Shown here in pieces: positions 44,184 through 52,177 of a stretch of DNA of 64,000 nt. A model generated the notes under the pieces. The model did no database searches. It was not told where the DNA came from and was given only the letters and a program-made list of their open reading frames with translations. A program made the translations under genes and the position numbers. Positions within the stretch are counted from its first letter, which is position 1. Each line of letters begins with the position of its first letter. The stretch is from SHWC01 sp050173345 (lineage in GTDB: Bacteria > Pseudomonadota > Alphaproteobacteria > UBA828), in contig JBFXKW010000002.1 of the NCBI GenBank assembly GCA_050173345.1, positions 372,001-436,000 on the forward strand, written 5' to 3'.

Positions 44184-46264
44184 CCGGCATCGACGCCGCG
44201 GCGCCCGCCCGCCCGAGGATCGGCTGGCACAAGCATGTCGGCCGGGAGCGCGGCCTGCTCGTCGCGGTGCTCAGCTTCGTCGCCATGTTCGTCTTCCTCG
44301 ACGCGCTGGCGCCCGGGCCGGTCAGCTATTTCGAGATCAGCTTCCTGACCGCCAACACGGCGCCGCTGGTGCTCGCCGCCATGGGGCAGACGGTGGTGTT
44401 CCTGCTCGGCGGCTTCGACCTCTCGGCCGGCGCGACGCTGTCGCTGGTCAACGTGACGCTGGCCTCGTTCATGGGCGATTCGCCGGCCAGCCAGATCGGC
44501 ATGGCGTTCGCCGGCGTCGGCATCGGCACGGTGGTCGGTGCCTTCAACGGCTTCTTCATCGCCTATATGCGGCTGCAGCCGGTGGTGGTGACGCTGGCCA
44601 GCATGTTCATCATCCTCGGGCTCAACCTCTTGGTCATGCCGGACCCGGGCGGCTACGTGCCGCCCGGCTTCTCGACTTTCTTCCTCGGCGACGTGATTCC
44701 CGGCGGCTTCCCGGCGCCGCTGCTGGTCATCCTGCTCGCGCTCCTCGTCTGGGTGCTGGTCAAGCGCACCCGCTTCGGCACCGCGCTCTATGCGGTCGGC
44801 TCGAGCGAGGACGGCGCGTTCTCGAACGGCATCGCGGCCGCCCACACCAAGTTCCTCGGCTACGCGCTCTCGGGCGCCTTCTACGGCGCCGGCGGCGTCT
44901 TCCTGACGGCGCAGACCGGCTCGGGCGACGCGCTGGTCGGGCGCGACATGCTGCTGCTGATCTTCGCCGCCACCATCCTCGGCGGCACGCGCATCGGCGG
45001 CGGCAAGGGCGGCTGCCTCGGCACCGCGTTCGCCGCCTTTACGCTCACCCTGATCGTCAACGTGCTGCTCGTGCTCAACGTCGATTCGAGCTATTCGCCG
45101 ATCGTCGAGAGCGTGGTGCTGATCCTCGCCGTGATCGGCGCCACCATCGGGCGCGATTCGCGCGTCGCCGAATATTTGCGCGTGGCAAAGCTCAAGCTGG
45201 TGGGCCTGAGCGAGCGCAGCCTGCCGGTCTTCCAGCCGGGCTCGAAGGAGCGCCGCGCCAAGCTCCGGCCCGACTGGACGCTGCGCCCGGACGACGAGCT
45301 CACCGGCTCGCCGCTCCGCCAGTGGACGACGGTGAACTGGGAAGCGCTCCGGCTCATGCTGCCGGCCTGGGTGCTCTTCGTCATCGTCTACGTCGTGGTG
45401 CTCGCCGTGATCGGCGGCGGCTCGTGGGGCACGCACTATTTCAACTCGCTGCTGACGCTCGCCCTCTTCTTCACCGTGCTCGCGCTCGGCCAGGGCGCGG
45501 TGGTGCTGACCGGCGGGCTCGACCTCTCGGTGCCGCACACCATCGCGTTCGCCGGCGTGGTGCTCGCCGCGGTCGCCAACGGCGCGGACGGACCCGCCTA
45601 CTGGGCGATCCCGATGGTGCTCGGCATCGGGCTCCTGGTCGGCCTGGTGAACGGCCTCGGCGTCGTCCTGTTCGGCATGCCGGCGATCGTGGTGACGCTC
45701 GCGACCAACGGCATCATGCAGGGCCTCGCCCTGCTCTATACCGGCGGCATCCCGACCGGGAAATCGCCGCCCGCCCTGCAATGGCTGTTCAACGAGCGCT
45801 GGCTCGGCTTCGCGCCGGCGGCCTGGATGATCATCCCGATCGCGATCGCCTCGGTGATCATCCTGCACCGCACCAGCTTCGGCCGCCGCGTCTTCGCGGT
45901 CGGCAACTCGATGCGCGTCGCCAGGCTCTCGGGCACCCGGGTGGACCAGACGCTGGTCGGCGTCTACATGCTGAGCGGCCTCTGCTCGGCGCTCGCCGGC
46001 GTGCTGATGACCGGCTTCAGCGGCATCTCGTTCCTCAGCATGGGGATTCCCTACCTCCTGCCCTCGATCGCGGTGGTGCTGGTCGGCGGCACGCTCGCGA
46101 CCGGCGGGCGCGGCCACTATATGGGCATGCTGGGCGGCGCGCTGCTCTTGACCGCGCTCGGCACGCTGGTCACCGGCTCCTCGGTGCCGATTGCGGTGCG
46201 CGACATCGTGTTCGGCGTCGTCGTGCTCGGCGCTGTGCTCACCTTACGCGAACGCAGGGCTTGA
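44180..46264 (+). CDS. fused ABC transporter permease (two BPD_transp_2 domains in one chain)
   Basis: 694 residues from ATG at 44180. Two complete RbsC-like permease halves (about 25-330 and about 390-690), each with about ten membrane segments, are joined by a hydrophilic linker of about 60 residues (VFQPGSKERRAKLRPDW...). Each half has its own LGGFDLSAGATLSL / TGGLDLSVPHTIAF element and GGTRIGGGKGG / GGTLATGGRGHY coupling-helix-like region. Family importers normally use a homodimer or two separate proteins, so fusion gives a fixed heterodimer. The stop is followed by a three-way-junction repeat. Confidence 0.92.
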
Positions 46265-46315
46265 TAAGTGCCCTCAGTCACCGGGCGCGCGGGCGCGCCG
46301 TTCATTGTTGTCGAG

Positions 46316-46449
46316 CCCTCAGTCGCCGGGCGCGCGCAGTCGCGCCGTTAGGCGCGCGGCGACGCGCGACACGCTTGGCTTTCGCCGCATAAGCGGCGCG
46401 GCGCAGTCGCGCCGGCCAAGTGTCGATGAGTACGCTCACCGACACTTGG
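46316..46449. repeat. three-way-junction repeat, copy 2
   Basis: Starts CCCTCAGTCGCCGGGCGCG, then a GCGCG-rich stretch, then the same core as 9650-9757: CTTGGC...GCCAAG enclosing CGCCGC-ATAA-GCGGCG and GGCGC-AGTC-GCGCC. The closing hairpin is CCAAGTGTCG...CGACACTTGG, different bases from copy 1 but paired, so structure is conserved. A partial copy of the left arm is at 46270-46300. Confidence 0.8.
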
Positions 46450-46477
46450 TACGAAGCGGCCATGCCGGCAAACAAAG

Positions 46478-46505
46478 AACCCCGCCTGAACCAGCAGGCG
46501 GGGTT
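46478..46505. terminator. strong GC hairpin, probable terminator
   Basis: AACCCCGCCTG pairs with CAGGCGGGGTT around a 6-base loop. The sequence after it (CCGTTTCGG) has no clear T-run on the plus strand; on the minus strand CTTTGTTTG follows. It would end the ABC operon or a transcript from the right. Confidence 0.6.
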
Positions 46506-47038
46506 CCGTTTCGGCTCATGGCCGGTCTACCTCTAAGGTAGATAAGGTGTGGCGTTCCGGCGGCTGCACGGCCGAGGCAGCCGCGGACGCGCCAAACTAG
46601 CCTCTCTCGATTTATCGGCGATCGGGGATGGTCTGGCCGTCACCTGCGATCGCTAGCCCCGATCGTGGCCCCGCTCTTCAGCAGGGCCCTACCGGCTGGC
46701 CCGGTGGAGTTTCATGCATCGGCATCCCTCCCGAGCTGTGGTTGGTACGATCGTCGCGGCGCCCTGCCGCTCCGGCTCTCCAGCTCCGCCCTTGGAGCGA
46801 TCGCCTCGTGCTGGCGCGGCGCTCGCCGACGCAACGAGCATGCGACTCGCGACGCGGCCATGTCAAGCGATGCGCCGCCATCGCAAGCCGGCTCGATCGG
46901 CGCCAGCCATTAACCTTTGCCGGCGAAACGGAAATGCTCCGCGGCCCGCCACATGACGGAACGTTGCACCCGGGCTTGCAGCCTGTTCGGCCCATGGGGT
47001 AAAGAGGCCATCCCCAACCTGCCGAAACCGATCCCCGC

Positions 47039-47127
47039 GGAGGGGTGCCGGAGTGGTCGAACGGGGCGGTCTCGAAAACCGTTGTACCCTTTGGGTACCG
47101 TGGGTTCGAATCCCACCCCCTCCGCCA
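47039..47127 (+). tRNA. tRNA-Ser(CGA)
   Basis: 89 bases with encoded CCA. Acceptor stem GGAGGGG pairs CCCCTCC, discriminator G. The anticodon arm GCGGT-CTCGAAA-ACCGT has anticodon CGA. A long variable arm (TGTACCCTTTGGGTACC) is diagnostic for serine, and the T arm is GTGGGTTCGAATCCCAC. An accessory stretch (IS element and AT-rich nuclease gene) begins just downstream, as is common for tRNA-associated islands. Confidence 0.95.
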
Positions 47128-47182
47128 TTTCTCTACTGCTAGAGACCGCCAAACGTGGCCAGACAACGCCAAGGGCAGCCCC
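47128..47182. other. short sequence between tRNA-Ser and the IS element
   Basis: Starts TTTCTCTACTGC after the CCA. No tRNA 3'-end duplicate (attachment site) was seen to the right of the AT-rich gene within the window. It was contiguous with the AT-rich region at 49297 before the IS inserted. Confidence 0.5.
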
Positions 47183-47190
47183 GGATTATG
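47183..47190. repeat. 8-bp target site duplication, left
   Basis: GGATTATG directly outside the left inverted repeat, identical to 49289-49296 outside the right end. Confidence 0.85.
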
Positions 47191-47213
47191 GGCGATTATA
47201 ACCTTGAGAAAGC
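47191..47213. repeat. left terminal inverted repeat of the IS1595-family element
   Basis: GGCGATTATAACC followed by TTGAGAAAGC; compare the right end read inward, GGTGATTATCACC followed by TTGACAAAGC. Confidence 0.85.
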
Positions 47214-47222
47214 AATTTCCCG

Positions 47223-47375
47223 ATGCCCCACCGCCTCGACGGCCTGTTCGATTTCGAGGTGATGAGGCGGTTGTTCGGGGACGATGAGGCCGAGCGGGCC
47301 CTACTTGTCCAGTACGAGCTTGTAGAGTGCGGCGGCGGCGCGGCCGATGTCGTCCACCACGACCTCGATGTCTGA
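47223..47375 (+). CDS. possible small passenger ORF
   Basis: 50 residues from ATG at 47223. The first 27 residues (PHRLDGLFDFEVMRRLFGD, DEAERALL) look protein-like, but the rest is antisense to the 3' end of the 162-residue gene at 47301. It may be a remnant of a longer gene cut by rearrangement. No family recognised. Confidence 0.25.
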   Translation: MPHRLDGLFDFEVMRRLFGDDEAERALLVQYELVECGGGAADVVHHDLDV

Positions 47376-47789
47376 CACGGAGATCGGGTGGTTGCTGGTC
47401 CTGAGCTTTCCGCGGGCGGTGGCCCTTAGCACGCTCGCACGCCCGTCCGTGTAGGCCCAGAAGCCATGCACGATCCGGTTGCGGCCGTTCTGGGCCTTCG
47501 TCAACAGGGGCTCGACCTTGCGGAACCGTTCGAGCCGCGGATAGCTCGGCGTCAACTCGGAGACCAGGGCCTTGAGAACGTCCATGCGGAGCGGCCAGGG
47601 CATATGCGCCGTGACGACAGCGGAGCGGCTGTCGAAGATGTCGAACCCGGCAAACTTCCTGATCGAGAAATCGACGGCCACTTCGAGCTGAGCCCATTGG
47701 ACACAGACTTTGCCGATGGCGGTGAGGTATGCTTCGGGCAAGTTGATCTTGAGATTGTCGGGGTATGTCACGTTGTCGAAATCAGGCAT
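47301..47789 (-). CDS. hypothetical passenger protein with R-N-x3-H motif (HEPN-like)
   Basis: 162 residues from ATG at 47789; the frame stays open to 47948 but that part is antisense to a better small ORF. Seen: KINLPEAYLTAIGKVCVQWAQLEVAVDFSI and KAQNGRNRIVHGFWAYTDG. The RN-x3-H-G arrangement next to a predicted helix bundle is like HEPN-type proteins, many of which are RNases in defence or toxin systems, and like a large group of uncharacterised proteins with an RNxxVHG loop. Function is not established. It lies inside the IS element, opposite no strong ribosome site. Confidence 0.55.
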   Translation of the reverse strand: MPDFDNVTYPDNLKINLPEAYLTAIGKVCVQWAQLEVAVDFSIRKFAGFDIFDSRSAVVTAHMPWPLRMDVLKALVSELTPSYPRLERFRKVEPLLTKAQNGRNRIVHGFWAYTDGRASVLRATARGKLRTSNHPISVSDIEVVVDDIGRAAAALYKLVLDK

Positions 47790-47934
47790 AGCGGCCCCCA
47801 AGGCGAAGCGGCGGAAGCTCAAAGAGGCGCAAACGATCGAAGTCGAACCCGACGCATGGGATCGTTTCGAGCGCGCGGTCACCAAGATCGTGCCGCCGAA
47901 GCGGCCAAAGCCGAAGGCAAAGAGAACTTCGTAG
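47773..47934 (+). CDS. possible small basic passenger protein
   Basis: 53 residues if TTG at 47773 is used; the frame is open further upstream. The C-terminal part (TIEVEPDAWDRFERAVTKIV then PPKRPKPKAKRTS) resembles small alphaproteobacterial proteins with a W-x-R-F-E-R-A helix and basic tail, sometimes found with toxin-like partners. It begins divergently from, and overlapping, the 162-residue gene. No clear start codon context; low confidence. Confidence 0.35.
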   Translation: MSKSGIAAPKAKRRKLKEAQTIEVEPDAWDRFERAVTKIVPPKRPKPKAKRTS

Positions 47935-47966
47935 GCCACCACCGGCATCCGGATTGGAAGCCCGGA

Positions 47967-48155
47967 TCAGAAGTCGAAGGCATATTGCCTAGGCCAGGAA
48001 CGCCAATGAGCGCAGACGTGCTCAAAGCGCCCGAGCCGCCAGCGTATGTACGCGTGAACGTACACAGCCTTCGGCTGCGACATGGCGTCAACCATGTCTT
48101 CCTCCTTGTCATAGATACGGGCTTGGAGGCCCGCGGCTCGGGTTGCGACATACAA
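47967..48155 (-). CDS. possible small passenger protein
   Basis: 62 residues from ATG at 48155. The C-terminal VYVHAYIRWRLGRFEHVCAH and WRSWPRQYAFDF look like a degraded version of the small proteins with V-x-x-YxR-x-R-x-G motif common on alphaproteobacterial mobile DNA. A ribosome site is not obvious. Listed because codon-by-codon it looks more protein-like than the antisense frame. Confidence 0.35.
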   Translation of the reverse strand: MYVATRAAGLQARIYDKEEDMVDAMSQPKAVYVHAYIRWRLGRFEHVCAHWRSWPRQYAFDF

Positions 48156-48305
48156 CCCCGCCGCCCAGACTGAGCCCGGCCTTTCGGCCGACTATGACAA
48201 GGCGCCGGTGGTGGCCTGCGAAGGAGTCTACCGCCCGGAAATCGAGTCGTTCAAACCCGTCTGCGGGCTAGGAGGCGGGCCAGAACCGTCTTGCGGGAAA
48301 GCCGC

Positions 48306-49219
48306 TTAGATGACCGCTTCCCGGCGATCAATCCGCCGATAGGTCAGGCGCTTGCCCTGAATGCCCTTCGCAGCGAGCGCAGCGCGCTCCATATCGGTTA
48401 GGTCACGGCTGTTGTAGCGGAAATCGAACTCGCCAAGGTAACGCTTGAGGTGCTTGGCGCTGACCCACTGATAGTTGCCGTTGATGCCGCGCTTGAGGAT
48501 CGAGAAGTAGTTTTCGACGGTGTTCGTGTGCCAGAAGCCGCCGCGAACGTACTCCTCGATGGAGTGATTGACGGTGCCGTGGCCGGCGAACTCGCGGCCG
48601 AGCTTGGGATAGACGGTGCTTTCGTCGGTCATGAGGTAGGACTTGCGCGAAACCTGCTTGTAGATCGCGGGGCGCAGCGTCTTGGCATTGACGCGCTCGA
48701 CGTGCATGGAGCGCACTTGCCCTGACGCTCGACCAGCGCCACGACGGGCTCTTTGGCGCGGACTTGGCGGCTCTTGCGATTACCAGCCTTCGGGCCGACA
48801 TAGGTTTCGTCAGCCTCGACCACCTTGTTCTCGCCGCCAAGCGGGCCGAAGGTGCCTTCGCGCATGGCTTCGCGGATGCGGTGCGTCATGAACCACGCCG
48901 TCTTGTAAGGCAGGCCGAGCATGCGGCTGAGCTGGTTTGTGCTCATGCCCTTCTTTGACGCGGAAAGCAGGTAGATCGCCATGACCCACTTGGTGAGCGC
49001 GATCTTGGAGCGTTCGAACAGCGTGCCGACCGTCACGGTGAACTGCTTACGGCACTCGTTGCATTGGTATAGGCCGGCGCGATGAGCCTCGCCCTGGAGG
49101 GCGGTGGCATCCCCCTCGCCGCAGTGCGGGCACACCGGGCCATCGGGCCAGCAATGGGCTTCGAGCCATTCGCGCGCCTTGGTCTCATCGAAGAAGATCG
49201 GGTTGGCTAAGTCGTTCAT
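48306..49219 (-). pseudogene. IS1595-family transposase, frameshifted
   Basis: Two frames make one protein of about 304 residues. The first (49219 to about 48716) has a zinc ribbon (CPHCGEGDAT...YQCNECRKQFTV), a helix-turn-helix and the first catalytic Asp in VVEADETYVGPKAG. The second (about 48715 to 48306) has VERVNAKTLRP, TDEST with the second Asp, and HTNTVENYFSILKRG with the N/E region of ISXO2-like transposases. Near 48715 the sequence has CACTTGCC where CACCTTGCC is expected: one base is missing, shifting the frame. It is either an inactivating mutation, programmed frameshifting or a sequencing error. Confidence 0.87.
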
Positions 49220-49265
49220 GGTTCGCCTCGAAGCCTCTATGACTTCAAGGTAGTAGCGGCGCGTA

Positions 49266-49288
49266 GCTTTGTCAAGGTGATAATCACC
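49266..49288. repeat. right terminal inverted repeat of the IS1595-family element
   Basis: GCTTTGTCAA then GGTGATAATCACC on the plus strand; the inverse of the left end with three mismatches. Confidence 0.85.
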
Positions 49289-49296
49289 GGATTATG
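49289..49296. repeat. 8-bp target site duplication, right
   Basis: GGATTATG, identical to 47183-47190. Confidence 0.85.
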
Positions 49297-49386
49297 GGAC
49301 AGATTTTCAATCCAATCGTTGATGGTGTTAAATTTAAAACCAACTCACTATAACAATTTTAACAAAACAATGCCAGGATTCGATAT

Positions 49387-49980
49387 ATGCGCGTAATTTA
49401 TTATATAATCAAATTTATTTTCATGGGTTTAATTAAGGATGAATCATCTCCTCGTTATAAACCCGTTCGAGCTCCTATCGATCCGAATATAAATAAAAAC
49501 AAGGCACCAGAAAAACATATTACAAAAGATGATATAAAATATCTCCCGAAAGCAAAGGTTATACATATCATCGATGGAGATACAGTTATAGTATCTAGAG
49601 ATTGGTATGAAATCACAATTCGACTTGATTCTATCGATTGCCCCGAAGATGGTCAGCATTGGGGTGATATTGCTACATACGGCCTTATAAAACTGATTGG
49701 CGGACGAAAGATTCACATTGAAGAGCATGGGCTGGATATCCATGGAAGAACATTGGCCACAATTTATGTTCAGGATTTTCATAGAAATGAATTGATCAAT
49801 GTAAATGAACGGATGGTTACTCTGGGCCATGCTTGGGTCATGCGCAGATTTTATGATCATTTACCCAAGGATAGACAAGACAAATTGAATCGTTTGGAAC
49901 GCTGGGCCAAATCAAAGAAGGTTGGGCTGTGGCGAACATCAAATCCCATACCACCATGGAAATGGAGGAACGGAGGATAA
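49387..49980 (+). CDS. staphylococcal nuclease-like (SNase) protein, AT-rich and probably acquired
   Basis: 197 residues; ATG at 49423 is an alternative start that removes a hydrophobic N-terminal stretch (YYIIKFIFM). The SNase domain spans about 50-180: VIHIIDGDTVIV with the first metal Asp, IRLDSIDCPEDGQHWG with the first catalytic Arg, IHGRTLATIYV with the second Arg, and the C-terminal LERWAKSKKVGLWR. It hydrolyses DNA or RNA, probably outside the cytoplasm if the leader works as a signal. Codon use and composition are strongly AT-rich, unlike every neighbour, so it is likely recently transferred. Confidence 0.85.
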   Translation: MRVIYYIIKFIFMGLIKDESSPRYKPVRAPIDPNINKNKAPEKHITKDDIKYLPKAKVIHIIDGDTVIVSRDWYEITIRLDSIDCPEDGQHWGDIATYGLIKLIGGRKIHIEEHGLDIHGRTLATIYVQDFHRNELINVNERMVTLGHAWVMRRFYDHLPKDRQDKLNRLERWAKSKKVGLWRTSNPIPPWKWRNGG

Positions 49981-50144
49981 TTTTCCTGGGAACCCTCCGA
50001 AGATCGATGGCGGGACAGAGCTACCCGAGGTTGCCGCAACGTCCGTCTTGCAGTCGGCACGGCTCGGCACCATCGCTTCGCCAGGCCGCGTCGACTGTTC
50101 GTAGCCCTGCGACGGCACGGGCATAACCAAGTGGAGGATATCCG

Positions 50145-50672
50145 ATGACGCAGGAACGCGCGGTTCTCGCCGGAGGCTGCTTCTGGGGCATGCAGGATCT
50201 GATTCGCCGCTATGACGGGGTGATCTCCACCCGCGTCGGCTATACCGGCGGCGACGTGCCCAACGCCACCTATCGCAACCACGGCATCCACGCGGAGGCG
50301 ATCGAGATCATCTTCGATCCGGCGCGGCTCACCTATCGCCGGCTGCTGGAATTCTTCTTTCAGATCCATGACCCGACGACATTGAACCGCCAAGGCAACG
50401 ATCGGGGCATGAGCTATCGCTCGGCGATCTTCTACACGAGCGAGGAACAGAAGCGCGTCGCCGAGGATACGATCGCCGACGCCGACGCCGCGGGCCTGTG
50501 GCCAGGAAAGGTCGTGACGGAGGTCGCGCCAGCAGGCCCCTTCTGGGAAGCCGAGCCCGAGCACCAGGACTATCTCGAACGGATCCCCAACGGCTACACC
50601 TGCCACTACATCCGGCCGGATTGGAAGCTGCCGGCAAGGAATGCAGACTCTAAGTCGCACGCCGCGGAATAG
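50145..50672 (+). CDS. msrA: peptide methionine (S)-S-oxide reductase
   Basis: 175 residues, preceded by TGGAGGAT. Active-site GGCFWGMQ with C12, then RVGYTGG, the YRNHGIHAEAIEI strand and QIHDPTTLNRQGNDRGMSYRSAIFY. It reduces methionine-S-sulfoxide in proteins with thioredoxin. The C-terminal cysteine is in GYTCHYIRPDW, so resolving Cys is in place. It follows the AT-rich nuclease gene but has normal composition. Confidence 0.95.
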   Translation: MTQERAVLAGGCFWGMQDLIRRYDGVISTRVGYTGGDVPNATYRNHGIHAEAIEIIFDPARLTYRRLLEFFFQIHDPTTLNRQGNDRGMSYRSAIFYTSEEQKRVAEDTIADADAAGLWPGKVVTEVAPAGPFWEAEPEHQDYLERIPNGYTCHYIRPDWKLPARNADSKSHAAE

Positions 50673-50983
50673 AGGCTTTGCACCGCCCGAAAGGCCTCGT
50701 GTCGTTCGACAGGAAGCGCGTCGTGCCCCGTATCCACACAGATTGATCGCGATCATACGATCGCCGCTCGATGACAGTGTCGGCGCAATGCCGGCATAGA
50801 TGTGCGTATCGTAGGGCAAGCCGCGGAGAAGAGAGTGGCGGCGGGACCGTTGGCGGGCTGTCTAATTCGACCTTGAGCCTCGAACTCGGCCGCAGGCGCG
50901 CGCGGCCCTCCGTGTCGCCTTGATCGAGGAGGCGAGAACGGCTTGAGGCGCCCCACTGCCTGCGGAGCGCCCCCTACCGGCGG
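50673..50983. other. 311-bp intergenic region
   Basis: Between msrA and the convergent repeat-protein gene. Contains CCGGCGGCTAGTTGACCGGCGG near the latter's stop, but no clear terminator, RNA or gene. Confidence 0.4.
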
Positions 50984-51823
50984 CTAGTTGACCGGCGGCT
51001 TCATGGCCAGGGAGACCGAACCCTGAAGGATGGCGTTGGCGCCGGTGTTCTGCTGCACGTTGGCGATGCCACCCTGAGCCGAGAAGGTTCCCGAGACGTC
51101 GCCGCTGCCGACGTTGGAGACGCACTCCGGGCAGCCGGGAACCGGGTCACTCCCTCCATTCGATGGTGATTGCACCAGCCACGAATTGCCAGAGATCGTT
51201 GCCGAGAGCGAGGTGGCCGATAGGGTTTCGACATGGCTGCCCGACAGGTCGAGCACCCCGGTCTGATCGCCCATGCTGGAATCGATCGAGATGTCCACGG
51301 GGCTGTCGTCGCCGGTTGTGCCGGCGATGGCGCTGGCGGAGCTCTTGATATTCGAGCGGGTCGTGATGATGGAGCCGGCCGGCGCTTCGTCGATGTTGTT
51401 CGTGATCTCGACGGGGCTGTCGTCTCCTGTGGTGGCGGCGCTGCTCCCTGCCTTGATATTGGAGCGCGTGGTGTTGATGCCGGCGGCCGGCGCTTCACCG
51501 ACGTTGGTCGTCACCTCGACGGGACTCTCATCGCCGGTGTTGTTGACGACCGGCACGGCAACCGCCCTGACATTGCCTATCGAATTCTTCGCGGTGTCGT
51601 GGCTGGTTTTCATGGCGCTGTTGACGGTCGCGACGGGATTGTTTCCCGAAGGCTTGACATCGATGACCGGCTTCATGCTGGCATCCGTCGTGATACTCAC
51701 AGGACTATCGGCGCCGGCGGTGTCGATCTTGATCCCGTTCTCCTTGATGCCGAAATCATCGGCGGATGCCGCGGCGCTTCCGATCGTCAAAAGCGTCGCC
51801 ACGAAGATTGCTCCCAACTTCAT
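50984..51823 (-). CDS. secreted repeat protein with amyloid-like C-terminal motif
   Basis: 279 residues from ATG at 51823 with a signal peptide (1-21, ASA-DD). Three to four imperfect repeats of about 36 residues share GDDSPVEIT-x-N-x-DEAPAG and TTRSNIK; the earlier ones are GADSPVSITTD and GDESPVEVTTN. The end has two cysteines in PGCPECVSN and NVQQNTGANAILQGSVSLA. The last resembles the N/Q-rich tails of holdfast or curlin-like surface fibres, such as VxQxTGxN. No family assigned; probably an extracellular or outer-membrane structural protein. Confidence 0.7.
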   Translation of the reverse strand: MKLGAIFVATLLTIGSAAASADDFGIKENGIKIDTAGADSPVSITTDASMKPVIDVKPSGNNPVATVNSAMKTSHDTAKNSIGNVRAVAVPVVNNTGDESPVEVTTNVGEAPAAGINTTRSNIKAGSSAATTGDDSPVEITNNIDEAPAGSIITTRSNIKSSASAIAGTTGDDSPVDISIDSSMGDQTGVLDLSGSHVETLSATSLSATISGNSWLVQSPSNGGSDPVPGCPECVSNVGSGDVSGTFSAQGGIANVQQNTGANAILQGSVSLAMKPPVN

Positions 51824-52177
51824 GATGCTCTCCAAGGTTGCGCGGCCGGCCTGCGGCACATGCCAACGACCGGAGCTCGCGCGTTGCGGGGCGAGGTCCG
51901 AAACCAGTGAAGTTCATTGGCGAAAGCGAAAGGCGGGGTCCAGATGCAGCCAGTACCCCGCAGGCAGACGCTATAGGGAAACCTGCCGCCGCAACATCGA
52001 AATCAGATCACATCGGGCCCGTGCGGGCCGCGTGCCCGCAGGGCGATAATTCCCCTGCCCTCCGCGTGGTGTCGAAGCAACCCGGCGCCGATCGACGCTC
52101 AACTGACAAGGCCTCCGGTTGCCAGCATGGCCCGCTTGTGCTGATCTGGCGGTCGTGCACCCCACTCTGAGGCTGGC
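51824..52177. other. 354-bp intergenic region
   Basis: Divergent space between the repeat-protein gene and the HemL-like aminotransferase. No gene is supported. Promoters for both must lie here but no strong boxes stand out. Confidence 0.4.

Larger units (their letters stand above)
46265..47038. other. 774-bp non-coding stretch
   Basis: Holds a partial repeat (46270-46300), the three-way-junction repeat (46316-46449), a strong hairpin (46478-46505), then GC-rich sequence with GATCGGGG (about 46619) pairing CCCCGATC (about 46655). From about 46660 to the tRNA no supported gene, RNA or mobile element is recognised; short frames there lack family features. Confidence 0.5.
47191..49288 (-). mobile_element. 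IS1595-family insertion sequence with passenger genes (2098 bp)
   Basis: Ends are 23-bp imperfect inverted repeats, left starting GGCGATTATAACC (47191) and right, read inward, GGTGATTATCACC (49288), with about 20 of 23 positions matching. Both ends are flanked by GGATTATG, the 8-bp duplication size usual for IS1595. Inside are an ISXO2-like transposase gene with a frameshift (48306-49219) and, unusually, over 1 kb of passenger sequence with a 162-residue ORF and smaller ones. IS1595 elements with passengers are known as a class. Removing the element and one duplication rejoins GCAGCCCC-GGATTATG-GGACAG. Confidence 0.88.

Noticed and set aside
46500..46660. Possible SRP or other small RNA in the gap before the tRNA
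   Set aside because: No GGAAGC/AGCAGC SRP motif or other known RNA core was found.
46910..47152. Minus-strand ORF reading GVGFEPTVPKGYNGF over the tRNA
   Set aside because: This is the antisense of tRNA-Ser, a well-known false annotation pattern; the tRNA explains the sequence.
47039..49980. Genomic island with tRNA-derived attachment sites
   Set aside because: No direct repeat of the tRNA 3' end and no integrase are visible in the window, so only the IS ends and the AT-rich segment are claimed.
49857..50819. 320-residue minus-strand ORF opposite msrA
   Set aside because: msrA has an intact active site and ribosome site; the antisense product has no features.
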